Assembly (NCBI RefSeq): GCF_020149765.1
Contig: NZ_CP083809.1
Span: 2,604,001-2,668,000, forward strand
Reading direction: 5' to 3'
Origin: Pantoea agglomerans
Lineage (GTDB): Bacteria > Pseudomonadota > Gammaproteobacteria > Enterobacterales > Enterobacteriaceae
Length of the DNA: 64,000 nucleotides
The notes below the pieces were generated by a model. The model ran no database searches, was not told the DNA's origin, and worked only from the letters and a program-made list of their open reading frames with translations. The first letter of the stretch is position 1. Every line of letters starts with the position of its first letter. The position numbers and the translations under genes were made by a program. Below, in pieces: positions 8,322-18,528 of the stretch.

Positions 8322-9106
8322 GCACTTCACTCTCTCCGGCGCGACTAAATGCCGGTACGCCGGTTGGCGTCAACGGCGTCAGCAAGCAGTACGGCAGCCG
8401 CACTATCCTGAATAATATCGATCTGCATATTCCCTCCGGCCAGTTTGTCGCGGTGGTGGGACGCAGCGGCTGCGGCAAGAGTACGCTGCTGCGCCTGCTG
8501 GCGGGGCTGGAGCAGACCACGCGGGGCGAGCTGCTGGCGGGCAACGCGCCGCTGCACACCGCGCGTGAAGATACCCGCCTGATGTTTCAGGATGCGCGCC
8601 TGCTGCCGTGGAAACGGGTGATCGATAATGTCGGTCTCGGCCTGAAGGGGCGCGAATGGCGCAGCGCGGCGCTGGAAGCGCTGGAGGCGGTCGGGCTGGC
8701 GGAGCGCGCTAATGAGTGGCCCGCCGCACTCTCCGGCGGCCAGAAGCAGCGTGTGGCGCTGGCGCGTGCGCTGATCCACCGTCCGGGGCTGCTGCTGCTC
8801 GACGAGCCGCTCGGCGCCCTTGACGCGCTGACGCGTATTGAAATGCAGGGGCTGATTGAGTCGCTATGGCAGCAGCACCATTTTACCGTGCTGCTGGTGA
8901 CCCATGACGTCAGCGAAGCCGTCGCGATGGCGGATCGCGTGCTGCTGATCGAAGAGGGACAGATCGGGCTTGATTTGCTGGTGGACCTGCCGCGTCCGCG
9001 TCGTCGCGGATCGGTCAGGCTGGCGGAGCTGGAGGCGGAGGTGCTGGATCGCGTGATGCGCCGCAGCGAAAGCGAGCAGCCGGTGCGCTACGCCCACCAG
9101 CGTTAA
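8318..9106 (+). CDS. ssuB: Alkanesulfonate ABC transporter, ATPase
   Basis: A 262-residue ATP-binding subunit that powers sulfonate uptake. Walker A is GRSGCGKST near residues 48-56, the signature is LSGGQKQR near 138, Walker B is [12 protein letters not shown], and the switch histidine sits in THDVSE. The start ATG overlaps the ssuC stop. It is the last gene of ssuEADCB and converges on pepN, with the palindromic repeat 9130-9238 between them. Confidence 0.96.
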   Translation: MSTSLSPARLNAGTPVGVNGVSKQYGSRTILNNIDLHIPSGQFVAVVGRSGCGKSTLLRLLAGLEQTTRGELLAGNAPLHTAREDTRLMFQDARLLPWKRVIDNVGLGLKGREWRSAALEALEAVGLAERANEWPAALSGGQKQRVALARALIHRPGLLLLDEPLGALDALTRIEMQGLIESLWQQHHFTVLLVTHDVSEAVAMADRVLLIEEGQIGLDLLVDLPRPRRRGSVRLAELEAEVLDRVMRRSESEQPVRYAHQR

Positions 9107-9129
9107 AGCAAACGGCACCCTGGCATAAT

Positions 9130-9238
9130 ACGCGAATGGCAGGGTCCGAAGAGCAAAGCGTCCCGCGACAGGGATGTCGCGGGTCGAGCGCGCATGGATG
9201 CCTTGAGCGACTTTGCGATCGGACCCTGCCATCCGCGT
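9130..9238. repeat. Long palindromic intergenic repeat (ERIC/REP-like), about 109 bp
   Basis: Outer arms of 19 nt at 9130-9148 and 9220-9238 are reverse complements with one mismatch (core ATGGCAGGGTCCG / CGGACCCTGCCAT). The pairing continues imperfectly inward (GCAAAG / CTTTGC). Inside is a second, perfect hairpin: CCCGCGACA (9162-9170), loop GGGA, TGTCGCGGG (9175-9183). The whole can fold into one branched hairpin and lies between the 3' ends of the convergent ssuB and pepN, the usual place for dispersed intergenic palindromes. It has no coding capacity. Whether it is dispersed in this genome cannot be tested here; I saw no second copy in the window. Confidence 0.75.
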
Positions 9239-9260
9239 CAGCACCGTTGTTGGCTAACCA

Positions 9261-9283
9261 AAAGGCGGGATTTACCCGCCTTT
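9261..9283 (-). terminator. pepN intrinsic terminator
   Basis: AAAGGCGGG-atTTA-CCCGCCTTT forms a short G+C-rich stem just past the pepN stop codon at 9289. Read on the minus strand the stem is followed by TTTT, so it terminates pepN. It may also stop residual plus-strand transcription from ssuB. Confidence 0.75.
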
Positions 9284-9288
9284 GCCGC

Positions 9289-11904
9289 TTAAGCGTTCAG
9301 CGCGCGGGTGATCTTCTCATAGAGATCGCCTGACAGCTTATCCAGCCCCTGCAGCGTCACCAGCGCCTGACGCATCATCGCCTGACGATCGGCATCGTAG
9401 CGCTTCAGACGGATCAGCGGCTCGATCATCCGTGCCGCTACCTGCGGATTGCGGGTATTAAGATCGGTCAGCATCTCCACCAGGAACTGATAGCCGCTGC
9501 CGTCTTTAGCGTGGAACGCTGACGGATTGCCGGAAACGAACGCGCCGATCAGCGCGCGGATGCGGTTGGGATTGCTCATGGTGAACGAGCGATGATGCAG
9601 CAGCTCGCGCACCTTCTGCAAGGCGTCCGGCGACGGGCTGGTCGCCTGCAGCATCAGCCACTTGTCCATCACCAGACCATCCCGATGCCAGCGCTCGTCG
9701 TAGTGCGCCAGCAGCGCGCCGCGGCACGGCAGCTGCGCCGCAACCGACGCCGCCAGCGCCGCCAGCGCATCCGTCATATTGTTCGCCTGCTGATACTGCG
9801 TCTGTACCAGCCTGTCCGCCAGCGCAGTTTCGCCGAACGCCAGATAGTACAGGCAGACGTTCTTCAGGGCGCGCTGCCCCATCGCGTCGTGCTCAATGCG
9901 GTACTCGCCCTGCTGATTAGCGTTGTAGACGGCATAGAACTCATCCGCCAGCTCGGCGGCCAGCGTGCGCACCAGCGCTTCACGTACCACCGCAATGGCC
10001 TGGGGATCGATCACCTCGAACAGCTCGGCGATCTCATTCTCTCCCGGCAGCGTCAGGATCTGTGCGGTCAGCGCCGGATCGCGCCCCTCGTCCAGCAGAA
10101 CCGCGCGGAAGGCGTCGGCAACGTGCAGCGGCAGCGAGAGCGGCTGGCCCTGCTGATGGCGCGCCACGTTAAGGCGGATATAGGTAGCCAGCAGGCTCTG
10201 CGCCGCATCCCAGCGCGCAAAGTCGTTGCGCGCGTGGCGCATCAGGAAGGTAAGCTGAGCGTCGCTCCACTTATAGTCGAGCTTCACCGGCGCGGAGAAT
10301 TCGCGCAGCAGCGACGGCACCGGCTGGAAGTAAACGTTATCGAAGATAAAGGTCTGGAACTCCTCGGTCACGTTCAGCACGTGGTGCACCGGATGGCCAT
10401 TGTGCTGCAGCGGGATCACCTTGCCTTCGCCGTCATAGAGCTCGATATCGAGCGGGATATGCAGCGGTAGCTTCTCTTTCTGATCGGCAGTGGGCGGCGT
10501 GTGCTGCGTGACGTGCAGCGTATACTGCTCCAGCTCGGGGTTATAGTCGTCGCGCACCGTCAGCACCGGCGTGCCGCTCTGGCTGTACCAGCGGCGGAAC
10601 TGCGACAGATCGACATTGGAGGCATCTTCCATCGCCTGCACAAAGTCGTCGCAGGTCGCCGCGCTGCCGTCGTGGCGCTCAAAATAGAGCTGCATTCCTT
10701 TCTGGAAGTTCTCTTCGCCAAGCAGCGTGTGCATCATGCGGATCACTTCCGATCCCTTCTCGTAGACGGTCAGGGTATAGAAGTTGTTCATCTCCATCAC
10801 CTGATCCGGGCGGATCGGGTGCGCCATCGGGCTGGCGTCCTCGGCGAACTGCGCGCCGCGCATTACGCGTACGTTATCGATGCGGTTAACCGCGCGCGAG
10901 CCAAGATCGGAGCTGAACTCCTGGTCGCGGAACACCGTCAGCCCCTCTTTCAGGCTGAGCTGGAACCAGTCGCGGCAGGTAACGCGGTTGCCGGTCCAGT
11001 TGTGGAAATATTCGTGGCCGATCACCGCTTCGATACCGAGATAGTCTTTATCGGTGGCGGTTTCCGCCTTCGCCAGCACATATTTAGAGTTAAAGACGTT
11101 CAGCCCTTTATTCTCCATCGCCCCCATATTGAAGAAGTCGACGGCAACAATCATAAAGATGTCGAGGTCATACTCGAGGCCGAAGCGCTCCTCGTCCCAC
11201 TTCATGCTGTTTTTCAGCGAAGTCATCGCCCAGTCGGCGCGATCCAGATTGCCGCGGTCGACGAAGATCTCCAGCGCCACGTCGCGGCCGGAGCGGGTTG
11301 TAAAGCTGTCGCGCAGCACGTCGAAATCGCCCGCGACCAGCGCAAAGAGATAGCAGGGCTTCGGGAAGGGATCCTGCCATTTCACCCAGTGTTTGCCCTG
11401 CTCCGCTTTGCCGCCGTCGATGCGGTTGCCGTTGGAGAGCAGGTAGGGATAGCGCGCTTCGTCAGCGATAATCGTGGTGGTAAAGCGCGCCAGCACATCC
11501 GGGCGATCGAGATACCAGGTAATATGGCGGAAGCCTTCCGCTTCGCACTGGGTGCAGAGCGCTTCGCCAGACTGATAGAGCCCTTCCAGCGCGGTATTTT
11601 TATCGGGATGGATATCGTTGACGATCCTGAGCTGAAACTGCTCCGGCAGCTGGCTCAGCACCAGCGCGCCCTCTTCCTGACGGTACGCGCTCCAGGGCGC
11701 GCCATCCACTTCAATGGCGATCAGGGTTAACGCTTCGCCATCGAGACGCAGCTCAGCCTGCGCATCGCCGAGACGTTTAACCTGGCTGATGGCGGTGACG
11801 CGCGTTGTCGCGGCGTCGAGCGCAAAGGTCAGGTCGATGTCGGTGATGGTGTAATCCGGCGCACGATAGTCGTGGCGATATTTAATTTGGGGCTGTTGCG
11901 TCAT
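9289..11904 (-). CDS. pepN: Aminopeptidase N
   Basis: An 871-residue cytoplasmic M1-family zinc metallopeptidase that removes N-terminal residues from peptides; E. coli PepN has 870. The substrate motif GAMEN is at about 261-265. The zinc motif HEYFH (HExxH) is at about 298-302, with the third ligand in the downstream KEGLTVFRDQEF segment. The C-terminal helical cap domain is complete. The gene is monocistronic, convergent with ssuEADCB and divergent from pncB, as in E. coli. Confidence 0.97.
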   Translation of the reverse strand: MTQQPQIKYRHDYRAPDYTITDIDLTFALDAATTRVTAISQVKRLGDAQAELRLDGEALTLIAIEVDGAPWSAYRQEEGALVLSQLPEQFQLRIVNDIHPDKNTALEGLYQSGEALCTQCEAEGFRHITWYLDRPDVLARFTTTIIADEARYPYLLSNGNRIDGGKAEQGKHWVKWQDPFPKPCYLFALVAGDFDVLRDSFTTRSGRDVALEIFVDRGNLDRADWAMTSLKNSMKWDEERFGLEYDLDIFMIVAVDFFNMGAMENKGLNVFNSKYVLAKAETATDKDYLGIEAVIGHEYFHNWTGNRVTCRDWFQLSLKEGLTVFRDQEFSSDLGSRAVNRIDNVRVMRGAQFAEDASPMAHPIRPDQVMEMNNFYTLTVYEKGSEVIRMMHTLLGEENFQKGMQLYFERHDGSAATCDDFVQAMEDASNVDLSQFRRWYSQSGTPVLTVRDDYNPELEQYTLHVTQHTPPTADQKEKLPLHIPLDIELYDGEGKVIPLQHNGHPVHHVLNVTEEFQTFIFDNVYFQPVPSLLREFSAPVKLDYKWSDAQLTFLMRHARNDFARWDAAQSLLATYIRLNVARHQQGQPLSLPLHVADAFRAVLLDEGRDPALTAQILTLPGENEIAELFEVIDPQAIAVVREALVRTLAAELADEFYAVYNANQQGEYRIEHDAMGQRALKNVCLYYLAFGETALADRLVQTQYQQANNMTDALAALAASVAAQLPCRGALLAHYDERWHRDGLVMDKWLMLQATSPSPDALQKVRELLHHRSFTMSNPNRIRALIGAFVSGNPSAFHAKDGSGYQFLVEMLTDLNTRNPQVAARMIEPLIRLKRYDADRQAMMRQALVTLQGLDKLSGDLYEKITRALNA

Positions 11905-12145
11905 ATTCCGTCTCGCATTGTTATAGGTTTACCGCCAAAGTCTAAGCGCGTTGCCTTTAGCTTGCCATGCACAATGCGCATCGCGGCATAAATAGCTACA
12001 ATTCATTAACAACGGCACGTTTTACCCTCGACCCACAGGCGTGAAATATGCTGTGATCGGTCGCAGTTACTGATTTATACTCCTGCGTCTTTATGACTTT
12101 CACACACCGGGCTCTGCGCCGCCGAACAGGATGCTGAAACGCACC
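11905..12145. other. pepN-pncB divergent promoter region
   Basis: A 241-bp spacer between divergent genes that must hold both promoters. I looked for the NadR box known upstream of enterobacterial NAD genes and found no convincing palindrome. Nothing else coding is seen. Confidence 0.4.
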
Positions 12146-13351
12146 ATGACAGGACATGCTTCCCCGATACTAACTTCCCTGCTGGATACGGACGCCTACA
12201 AGCTTCATATGCAGCAAGCCGTCTTCCACCGTTATCACGACGTCACGGTGGCGGCTGAGTTTCGTTGCCGCGGCGACGATCTGCTCGGTCTCTATGCGAA
12301 CGAGATTCGCGAGGCCATTAACGCCATGCAGACGCTAGCGCTGACCGATGACGAATATACGTATCTCTCCAGCCTGCCCTTCTTCCACGCCGACTACCTT
12401 AACTGGCTGCGCGATTTTCGTTATAACCCCGACCAGGTGCAGGTGCGCAATCGCGACGGCCATCTCGCTATCCGCATCACCGGACCCTGGCGCGAGGTCA
12501 TTCTCTGGGAGGTGCCGCTGCTGGCGCTGATCAGCGAGGTAGTGCATCGCCACCGTTCACCGCTGGTGGGCGCGCAGCAGGCGGTTGACCATCTGCAGCA
12601 GAAGCTGAGCGCTTTTCGGCGCGAGGTTGCCGACATCGATATGTCGCGCTTTCGCCTGATGGACTTCGGCACCCGCCGTCGTTTTTCGCAGGAGGTGCAG
12701 CAGGCCATCGTCGCCACCCTGAAGCAGGAGTTCCCCTGGCTGATTGGCACCAGCAACTACGATCTGGCGCGCCGCCTGGCGCTGACGCCGGTCGGCACCC
12801 AGGCGCACGAGTGGTTTCAGGCCTTTCAGCAAATCAGCCCGGTGCTGGCCAACAGCCAGCGCGCGGCGCTGCAGGCGTGGCTTGACGAGTATGACGGCGA
12901 GCTGGGCATCGCGCTGACCGACTGCATCGCGATGGACGCTTTTCTGCGCGACTTCGGCGTGAACTTCGCCAGCCGCTATCAGGGGCTGCGCCACGATTCA
13001 GGCGATCCCGTCGAATGGGGCGAAAAGGCGCTGGCCCACTATGAGAAGCTGGGCATCGATCCGCACAGCAAAACCCTGGTCTTTTCCGACAATCTCGATC
13101 TGGATAAGGCGCTGGCGCTCTATCGCCATTTCGGCCAGCGCGCCGGCGTAGTGTTTGGCATTGGCACGCGCCTGACCTGCGATATTCCCGGCGTCAGGCC
13201 GCTCAATATCGTGATTAAACTGGTGGAGTGCAACGGCAAGCCGGTGGCGAAGCTCTCTGACAGTCCGGGCAAAACCATCTGTCAGGATCAGGCCTTCGTT
13301 CGCGCCCTGCGCAAAGCCTTCGATTTGCCGCTGGTGAAAAAAGCCAGCTAA
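12146..13351 (+). CDS. pncB: Nicotinate phosphoribosyltransferase
   Basis: A 401-residue enzyme that converts nicotinate and PRPP to nicotinate mononucleotide in NAD salvage; E. coli PncB has 400. [17 protein letters not shown] opens the protein, [10 protein letters not shown] holds the region of the autophosphorylated histidine and phosphate contacts, and [12 protein letters not shown] is the PRPP-binding signature. The ATG at 12146 (MTGHASP) matches the family N-terminus. The upstream ATG at 12131 adds five residues and sits directly on the AGGA ribosome site, so it is less likely. Confidence 0.95.
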   Translation: MTGHASPILTSLLDTDAYKLHMQQAVFHRYHDVTVAAEFRCRGDDLLGLYANEIREAINAMQTLALTDDEYTYLSSLPFFHADYLNWLRDFRYNPDQVQVRNRDGHLAIRITGPWREVILWEVPLLALISEVVHRHRSPLVGAQQAVDHLQQKLSAFRREVADIDMSRFRLMDFGTRRRFSQEVQQAIVATLKQEFPWLIGTSNYDLARRLALTPVGTQAHEWFQAFQQISPVLANSQRAALQAWLDEYDGELGIALTDCIAMDAFLRDFGVNFASRYQGLRHDSGDPVEWGEKALAHYEKLGIDPHSKTLVFSDNLDLDKALALYRHFGQRAGVVFGIGTRLTCDIPGVRPLNIVIKLVECNGKPVAKLSDSPGKTICQDQAFVRALRKAFDLPLVKKAS

Positions 13352-13510
13352 TCCTCGCTTTATCGGGGCGTTGACGCGCCCCGCTTCTGCTGTAATAAAT
13401 CTCCCCTCCCGCCGGATTTTGCTTGTTTCCTTGCGACTCGCAAGTAACATAGCAACACCCCGGTCTGGGGAGATTGTTTAAACTCACTTCTTCTATATAG
13501 AGAGATATTT

Positions 13511-14911
13511 ATGAGCGTAGTGCCTGTAGCGGACGTACTGCACGGTCGCGTCGCGGTTGACAGTGAAGTCACCGTACGTGGTTGGGTGCGTACCCGCAGA
13601 GATTCAAAAGCCGGTCTTTCCTTCGTCGCCGTTTATGACGGTTCCTGCTTTAATCCCGTTCAGGCCGTTGTGAATAATTCTCTGAATAATTATCAGGATG
13701 AGGTTCTGCACCTGACCACCGGCTGCTCCGTGATCGTGACCGGCACCGTGGTGGCCTCACCGGGCCAGGGCCAGGCGTTTGAGATTCAGGCGACCCGCGT
13801 GGAAGTGACCGGCTGGGTGGACGATCCCGACACCTATCCGATGGCGGCGAAGCGTCACAGCATCGAATACCTGCGTGAAGTGGCGCACCTGCGTCCGCGC
13901 ACCAACCTGATCGGCGCCGTGGCGCGCGTACGCCATACCCTGGCGCAGGCGCTGCATCGCTTCTTCCACGAAAACGGCTACTTCTGGGTGTCGACGCCGC
14001 TGATCACCGCTTCAGACACCGAAGGTGCTGGCGAGATGTTCCGCGTCTCAACGCTGGATCTGGAAAACCTGCCGCGCACGCCGCAGGGCGCCGTGGACTT
14101 TAACGAAGATTTCTTCGGTAAAGAGGCCTTCCTGACCGTTTCCGGCCAGCTGAACGGTGAAACCTACGCCTGCGCCCTGTCGAAAATCTACACCTTCGGC
14201 CCCACCTTCCGCGCGGAAAACTCCAACACCAGCCGCCACCTGGCGGAGTTCTGGATGCTGGAGCCGGAAATTGCCTTCGCCACGCTGGATGACGCCGCCG
14301 CGCTCGCCGAAGCGATGCTGAAATATGTGTTTAAAGCGGTACTGGACGAGCGCGCTGACGATATGGCGTTCTTTGCCGAGCGCGTGGATAAAGAGGCGGT
14401 TGAGCGTCTACAGCGCTTTATCTCCACCGACTTCGCACAGGTGGACTACACCGACGCCATTAGCATTCTGGAAAACTGCGGGCAGACCTTTGAGAACCCG
14501 GTCTCCTGGGGCATCGATCTCTCTTCCGAGCATGAGCGCTATCTGGCCGAGCAGCACTTTAAAGCGCCGGTGGTGGTGAAAAACTACCCGAAAGATATCA
14601 AAGCGTTCTATATGCGCCTTAACGAAGACAATAAAACCGTGGCGGCGATGGACGTGCTCGCGCCGGGCATCGGCGAAATTATTGGCGGTTCGCAGCGTGA
14701 AGAGCGTCTCGACGTGCTGGACGCGCGTATGGAAGAGATGGGCCTGAACAAAGAAGATTACTGGTGGTATCGCGATCTGCGTCGCTACGGTACCGTGCCC
14801 CATTCCGGCTTTGGTTTAGGCTTTGAACGTTTAATCGCCTATGTCACCGGCGTACAAAATGTAAGGGACGTTATCCCTTTCCCACGTACCCCGCGTAATG
14901 CAAATTTCTAA
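13511..14911 (+). CDS. asnS: Asparaginyl-tRNA synthetase
   Basis: A 466-residue class IIb aminoacyl-tRNA synthetase, the same length as the E. coli enzyme. An N-terminal OB-fold anticodon-binding domain (residues about 15-115) includes [17 protein letters not shown]. The catalytic domain carries motif 2 ([18 protein letters not shown]) and motif 3 ([13 protein letters not shown] near the C-terminus). It charges tRNA-Asn for translation. It stands alone between pncB and the porin gene with its own terminator. Confidence 0.98.
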   Translation: MSVVPVADVLHGRVAVDSEVTVRGWVRTRRDSKAGLSFVAVYDGSCFNPVQAVVNNSLNNYQDEVLHLTTGCSVIVTGTVVASPGQGQAFEIQATRVEVTGWVDDPDTYPMAAKRHSIEYLREVAHLRPRTNLIGAVARVRHTLAQALHRFFHENGYFWVSTPLITASDTEGAGEMFRVSTLDLENLPRTPQGAVDFNEDFFGKEAFLTVSGQLNGETYACALSKIYTFGPTFRAENSNTSRHLAEFWMLEPEIAFATLDDAAALAEAMLKYVFKAVLDERADDMAFFAERVDKEAVERLQRFISTDFAQVDYTDAISILENCGQTFENPVSWGIDLSSEHERYLAEQHFKAPVVVKNYPKDIKAFYMRLNEDNKTVAAMDVLAPGIGEIIGGSQREERLDVLDARMEEMGLNKEDYWWYRDLRRYGTVPHSGFGLGFERLIAYVTGVQNVRDVIPFPRTPRNANF

Positions 14912-14949
14912 AATTATCTATTAATTATAAGAAATTCATATATATAACG

Positions 14950-14980
14950 AGGTCGGCACTGCCGGCCTTTTTTTATTTTT
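14950..14980 (+). terminator. asnS intrinsic terminator
   Basis: A seven-pair stem (GGTCGGC / GCCGGCC with one G-T pair, loop ACT) at 14951-14967 is followed by a run of Ts to 14980. It lies about 40 nt past the asnS stop and ahead of the porin promoter. Confidence 0.85.
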
Positions 14981-15013
14981 GTAAATTATGAGTTCTCTCA
15001 CAAAGTTCCCCGA

Positions 15014-15052
15014 TATTTACATTTTGTAATACAAATTTTCTTTTAGAAACCA
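15014..15052 (+). promoter_or_regulatory. OmpR-binding region of the porin promoter
   Basis: The stretch TTACATTTTGTAATAC followed by AAATTTTCTTTTAGAAACC aligns with the tandem F-box of E. coli ompF, where phosphorylated OmpR binds side by side and activates at low occupancy. The position, about 60-100 nt before the conserved -10 element, matches E. coli. The match is by eye from known ompF sequence. Confidence 0.7.
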
Positions 15053-15103
15053 GATTACGAGTTTAGTAGCATTTTCAGTGTGGCATATCCCGCTTCGGGA
15101 TGG

Positions 15104-15109
15104 AAAGAT
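15104..15109 (+). promoter_or_regulatory. ompF -10 element
   Basis: AAAGAT within TGGAAAGATGCGTGCAGACAC corresponds to the weak -10 of E. coli ompF, placing the transcription start near 15116-15118. No good -35 is present, as expected for an OmpR-dependent promoter. Just upstream (15087-15101) is a perfect inverted repeat ATCCCG-ctt-CGGGAT that I do not know from E. coli. Confidence 0.65.
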
Positions 15110-15116
15110 GCGTGCA

Positions 15117-15212
15117 GACACAGGAAGACACCAAACTTCTTTCAGGGTTCCGTAACGGTTTCTTGACGGCAGTGGCAGGTGTCCGAATAAACTCCAATGA
15201 GGGTAATAAATA
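15117..15212 (+). promoter_or_regulatory. ompF leader with MicF-type sRNA target
   Basis: The leader is long (about 96 nt) and strongly conserved with E. coli ompF. It contains AGACACCAAACTTCT, then TTGACGGCAGTGGCAGGTGTC and TGAGGGTAATAAATAATG at the start. In E. coli the last part pairs with the MicF antisense RNA, which blocks translation. The MicF gene is not in this window, so the pairing here is inferred from conservation. Confidence 0.65.
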
Positions 15213-16373
15213 ATGATGAAGCGCAACATTCTTGCAGTGGTTATCCCTGCTCTGTTAGCTGCAGGTGCAGCAAACGCAGCAGAAATTTATAATAAAGACG
15301 GCAACAAGCTGGACCTGTATGGCAAGGCTGTTGGTCTGCACTATTTCTCTGATAATACTGATAACGATGGCGATAAAACTTATGTTCGCTTCGGCTTCAA
15401 GGGTGAAACTCAGATTAACGACCAGCTGACCGGTTACGGTCAGTGGGAATACAACGTTCAGGCTAACAACTCTGAAGGTTCTGACGCTCAGGACGGCAAC
15501 CGCACCCGTCTGGGCTTTGCCGGTCTGAAATTCGGCGACGCTGGTTCAATCGACTACGGTCGTAACTACGGCGTTGTCTACGACGCCATCGGCTGGACCG
15601 ATATGCTGCCAGAATTCGGCGGCCACTCTGGCTATTCAGACAACTTTATGAACGGTCGTAGCACCGGCCTGCTGACCTACCGCAACAAAAACTTCTTCGG
15701 CCTGGTAGATGGCTGGGACTTCGCGGCACAGTATCAGGGTAAAAACGAGCGTTCTGATAACGATCGTCGTGCTAACGGCGACGGCTGGGGCCTGTCAACC
15801 TCTTACACCTCGCCGATCGGCCTGGGTATCGTAGGCGCATACAGCAGCAGCGATCGTACTGACAGCCAGGCTGCAGGTGCGAAAACTACCGTTACTCCTC
15901 CTGCTGATGTTGGCGGTGATGGCGTTACCACCACCACAGGCCAGGGCGCTGGCAAGCGTGCTGAGAACTGGGCTACCGCGATCAAATATGACGCGAATAA
16001 TGTCTACCTCGCGGCGATGTACGGTGAAACCCGTAACTCAACTCCGTTTACAGCAACAGGCACGCTGGCAAACGGTTCAACCTTCACGACTACTGGCTTC
16101 GCTAACAAAGCACAGAACATCGAGCTGGTTGCACAGTATCAGTTCGACTTCGGTCTGCGTCCGTCTATCGCCTACGTGCAGTCTAAAGGCAAAGACATCG
16201 AAGGCGTGGGCGATGCTGACCTGGTTAAATACATCGACGTGGGCGCAACCTACTACTTCAACAAAAACATGTCGACCTATGTTGACTATCAGATCAACCA
16301 GCTGGATGACAACAACCCCCTGGGTCTGAACACCGACGACACCGTAGCAGTAGGCCTGGTTTACCAGTTCTAA
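15213..16373 (+). CDS. ompF: Outer membrane general porin, OmpF type
   Basis: A 386-residue trimeric 16-strand porin for passive entry of small hydrophilic solutes. The signal peptide [22 protein letters not shown] is cleaved before [16 protein letters not shown]. The protein ends with YQF, the phenylalanine-terminated signal for outer-membrane assembly. Constriction loop L3 contains TDMLPEFGG, keeping the acidic residues at the positions of OmpF D113 and E117. The next acidic position (D121) is histidine (GGHSGYSD). Loops near residues 220-250 and 270-290 carry Thr/Pro/Gly-rich insertions relative to E. coli OmpF. It sits between asnS and aspC, the ompF locus, and keeps the ompF regulatory leader. 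Confidence 0.93.
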   Translation: MMKRNILAVVIPALLAAGAANAAEIYNKDGNKLDLYGKAVGLHYFSDNTDNDGDKTYVRFGFKGETQINDQLTGYGQWEYNVQANNSEGSDAQDGNRTRLGFAGLKFGDAGSIDYGRNYGVVYDAIGWTDMLPEFGGHSGYSDNFMNGRSTGLLTYRNKNFFGLVDGWDFAAQYQGKNERSDNDRRANGDGWGLSTSYTSPIGLGIVGAYSSSDRTDSQAAGAKTTVTPPADVGGDGVTTTTGQGAGKRAENWATAIKYDANNVYLAAMYGETRNSTPFTATGTLANGSTFTTTGFANKAQNIELVAQYQFDFGLRPSIAYVQSKGKDIEGVGDADLVKYIDVGATYYFNKNMSTYVDYQINQLDDNNPLGLNTDDTVAVGLVYQF

Positions 16374-16386
16374 GTTACCTGTCGCA

Positions 16387-16418
16387 GAAAAAACGGAGCT
16401 TCGGCTCTTTTTTTTTAT
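16387..16418 (+). terminator. ompF intrinsic terminator
   Basis: A short stem GAGC-ttcg-GCTC at 16396-16407 with a stable UUCG-type loop is followed by about ten Ts. It lies just after the porin stop codon. Confidence 0.8.
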
Positions 16419-16581
16419 GCCTGCTATTCGCCCCTTAGCGGCGCCCTTGTTATGTTTTTCCTGCGCCCGCGTCATCTTCGACGCCCGGCAACGATTTTTT
16501 GCGTAAACGGTTGGCAATGCGCAGCGCTGACGTTAACCTGAAGGCTCATTTCGTTAAAGTTCACGCTACTGGACACGACTC

Positions 16582-17772
16582 ATGTTTGAATCTATCTCTG
16601 CGGCACCCGCCGATCCTATTCTTGGGCTGGCCGATCTGTTTCGCGCTGATGACCGCCCGCACAAAATCAACCTTGGCATCGGCGTTTATAAAGATGAAAC
16701 CGGCAATACGCCGGTGCTCACCAGCGTAAAAAAAGCCGAGCAGTATCTGCTGGAAAACGAGACCACAAAAAATTACCTCAGCATTGATGGCCTGGCCGAT
16801 TTTGCGCGCTGTACTCAGGAGCTGCTGTTTGGCGCAGAGAACCCGCTGATTGTCGCTGGCCGCGCGCGCACCGCGCAGACCCCCGGCGGCACCGGCGCAC
16901 TGCGCGTTGCGGCAGATTTTCTCGCCACGCAGACAACGGTTAAGCGCGTCTGGGTGAGCAATCCAAGCTGGCCGAACCATAAAAATGTGTTTAACGCAGC
17001 GGGTCTGGAGGTGTGCGAATACGCTTACTACGATGCGGAAAACCACCAGCTCGACTTTGACGGCATGCTGGCCGCGCTGCAGGAAGCCAAAGCAGGCGAT
17101 GTGGTTCTGTTCCACGGCTGCTGCCATAACCCGACCGGCATCGATCCCACGGCAGAGCAGTGGAGCCAGCTGGCGCAGCTATCTCAGGCAAAAGGCTGGC
17201 TGCCGCTATTCGATTTCGCCTATCAGGGCTTTGCGCGCGGCCTGAATGAAGATGCGGAAGGCTTGCGTATTTTCGCCGCCTCGCATCAGGAGCTGATTGT
17301 CGCCAGCTCTTACTCTAAAAACTTCGGCTTATACAATGAGCGTGTAGGCGCCATCACCCTGGTGGCGGCCGATGCAGCGACCGCTGACACCGCCTTTAGC
17401 CAGGTGAAGTACACTATTCGCGCCAACTACTCCAACCCGCCGGCGCACGGCGCCGCGGTAGTGGCAACCATACTCAGCAATCAGGCGCTGCGTACCATCT
17501 GGGAGCAGGAGCTGACCGATATGCGTCAGCGCATCCAGCGTATGCGTCAGCTGTTTGTGAATACCCTGGCGGAGAAAGGCGCAACGCGCGATTTCAGCTT
17601 CATTATCCAGCAGAACGGCATGTTCTCTTTTAGCGGCCTGACCAAAGATCAGGTTATCCGTCTGCGTGACGAGTTTGCCGTCTATGCGGTCAATTCCGGC
17701 CGGGTGAACGTGGCGGGTATGACGCCAGATAATATGTCGGCGCTGTGCGAGGCGATTGTCGCAGTGCTGTAA
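16582..17772 (+). CDS. aspC: Aspartate aminotransferase
   Basis: A 396-residue class I PLP-dependent aminotransferase (E. coli AspC has 396) that interconverts aspartate/2-oxoglutarate and oxaloacetate/glutamate. It also acts on aromatic amino acids. The PLP lysine lies in [27 protein letters not shown] binds the cofactor phosphate and ring, and [11 protein letters not shown] supplies substrate contacts. It follows the porin gene with its own start region, and two hairpins follow the stop. Confidence 0.97.
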   Translation: MFESISAAPADPILGLADLFRADDRPHKINLGIGVYKDETGNTPVLTSVKKAEQYLLENETTKNYLSIDGLADFARCTQELLFGAENPLIVAGRARTAQTPGGTGALRVAADFLATQTTVKRVWVSNPSWPNHKNVFNAAGLEVCEYAYYDAENHQLDFDGMLAALQEAKAGDVVLFHGCCHNPTGIDPTAEQWSQLAQLSQAKGWLPLFDFAYQGFARGLNEDAEGLRIFAASHQELIVASSYSKNFGLYNERVGAITLVAADAATADTAFSQVKYTIRANYSNPPAHGAAVVATILSNQALRTIWEQELTDMRQRIQRMRQLFVNTLAEKGATRDFSFIIQQNGMFSFSGLTKDQVIRLRDEFAVYAVNSGRVNVAGMTPDNMSALCEAIVAVL

Positions 17773-17781
17773 AACAGCCGC

Positions 17782-17863
17782 GCATCCCGCCCCCGCGCGG
17801 GATGCTTTGCGCTGAGACGCCTGCGTCAGGAGAGAGAATGGGCCGCTACGGCCCATTTTTTAT
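17782..17863 (+). terminator. aspC terminator region (two hairpins)
   Basis: First, GCATCCCGC/GCGGGATGC at 17782-17805 is followed only by TTT. Second, AATGGGCC-gctac-GGCCCATT at 17837-17857 is followed by TTTTTATT. The second is a strong plus-strand terminator and runs into the last codons of the convergent gloC. Confidence 0.75.
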
Positions 17864-18489
17864 TGCAGAAAAGGATTGCTGATACGTTCACGCCCCAGCG
17901 TCGAGATGCTGCCGTGGCCGGGAACAAAGGTAATATCGTCACCCAGCGGCAGCAGCTTCTCTTTAATTGAGGCGATCAAATCCTGATGGCTGCCCTGCGG
18001 GAAATCGGTTCGCCCTACGCCGCCGTGGAAAATCACATCGCCGGAAATCAGCAGACGGCCTGCGCGGTCGAAAAAGACGATATGGCCGGGCGTATGCCCC
18101 GGCGTATGCAGGATCGCCAGCTCCACCTCCCCGACCTGCACGCTGTCGCCCTCCTCCAGCCAGCGATCTGGCGTAAGGGGCGCACACTCAGCCAGACCAA
18201 ACATGCGGCTCTGCGTCGGCAGCGCGTCCAGCCAGAAGGCATCCAGCCGGTGCGGGCCAACAACTGGCACCTGATAGTGCGCCGCCAGCTCCGCCGCCGC
18301 GCCGACGTGATCCAGATGGCCGTGCGTCAGTAAAATCTGGCGAGGGGTAAGATCGAGCTGCTGGAGCGTTGCGATAATGGTCGCCGCATCGCCGCCGGGA
18401 TCGACCAGGGCGGCGTCGCGCGTCGCCTCACACCAGATAACCGAACAGTTCTGCGCAAAGGCGGTAACGGGAATAATGTGGTAGTTCAT
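17860..18489 (-). CDS. gloC: Glyoxalase II-like hydroxyacylglutathione hydrolase
   Basis: A 209-residue metallo-beta-lactamase-fold hydrolase, the YcbL/GloC type of glyoxalase II, which hydrolyses S-lactoylglutathione in methylglyoxal detoxification. The binuclear metal motif is THGHLDHVG near residue 55. Further ligands lie in HTPGH, SGDVIF and PGHGS. I chose the ATG at 18489 ([16 protein letters not shown]) because it matches the family; the longer frame adds seven residues. It follows mepK by 39 nt on the minus strand, in the ldtD-mepK-gloC order of E. coli. Confidence 0.94.
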   Translation of the reverse strand: MNYHIIPVTAFAQNCSVIWCEATRDAALVDPGGDAATIIATLQQLDLTPRQILLTHGHLDHVGAAAELAAHYQVPVVGPHRLDAFWLDALPTQSRMFGLAECAPLTPDRWLEEGDSVQVGEVELAILHTPGHTPGHIVFFDRAGRLLISGDVIFHGGVGRTDFPQGSHQDLIASIKEKLLPLGDDITFVPGHGSISTLGRERISNPFLQ

Positions 18490-18528
18490 AACGCTCCATG
18501 GCCGGCGCACGCAGCGTTGCCGGCGTCA

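Noticed and set aside
15017..15229. 70-codon minus-strand frame over the porin promoter
   Set aside because: It covers the OmpR-binding region and leader, whose conservation with E. coli explains the sequence.
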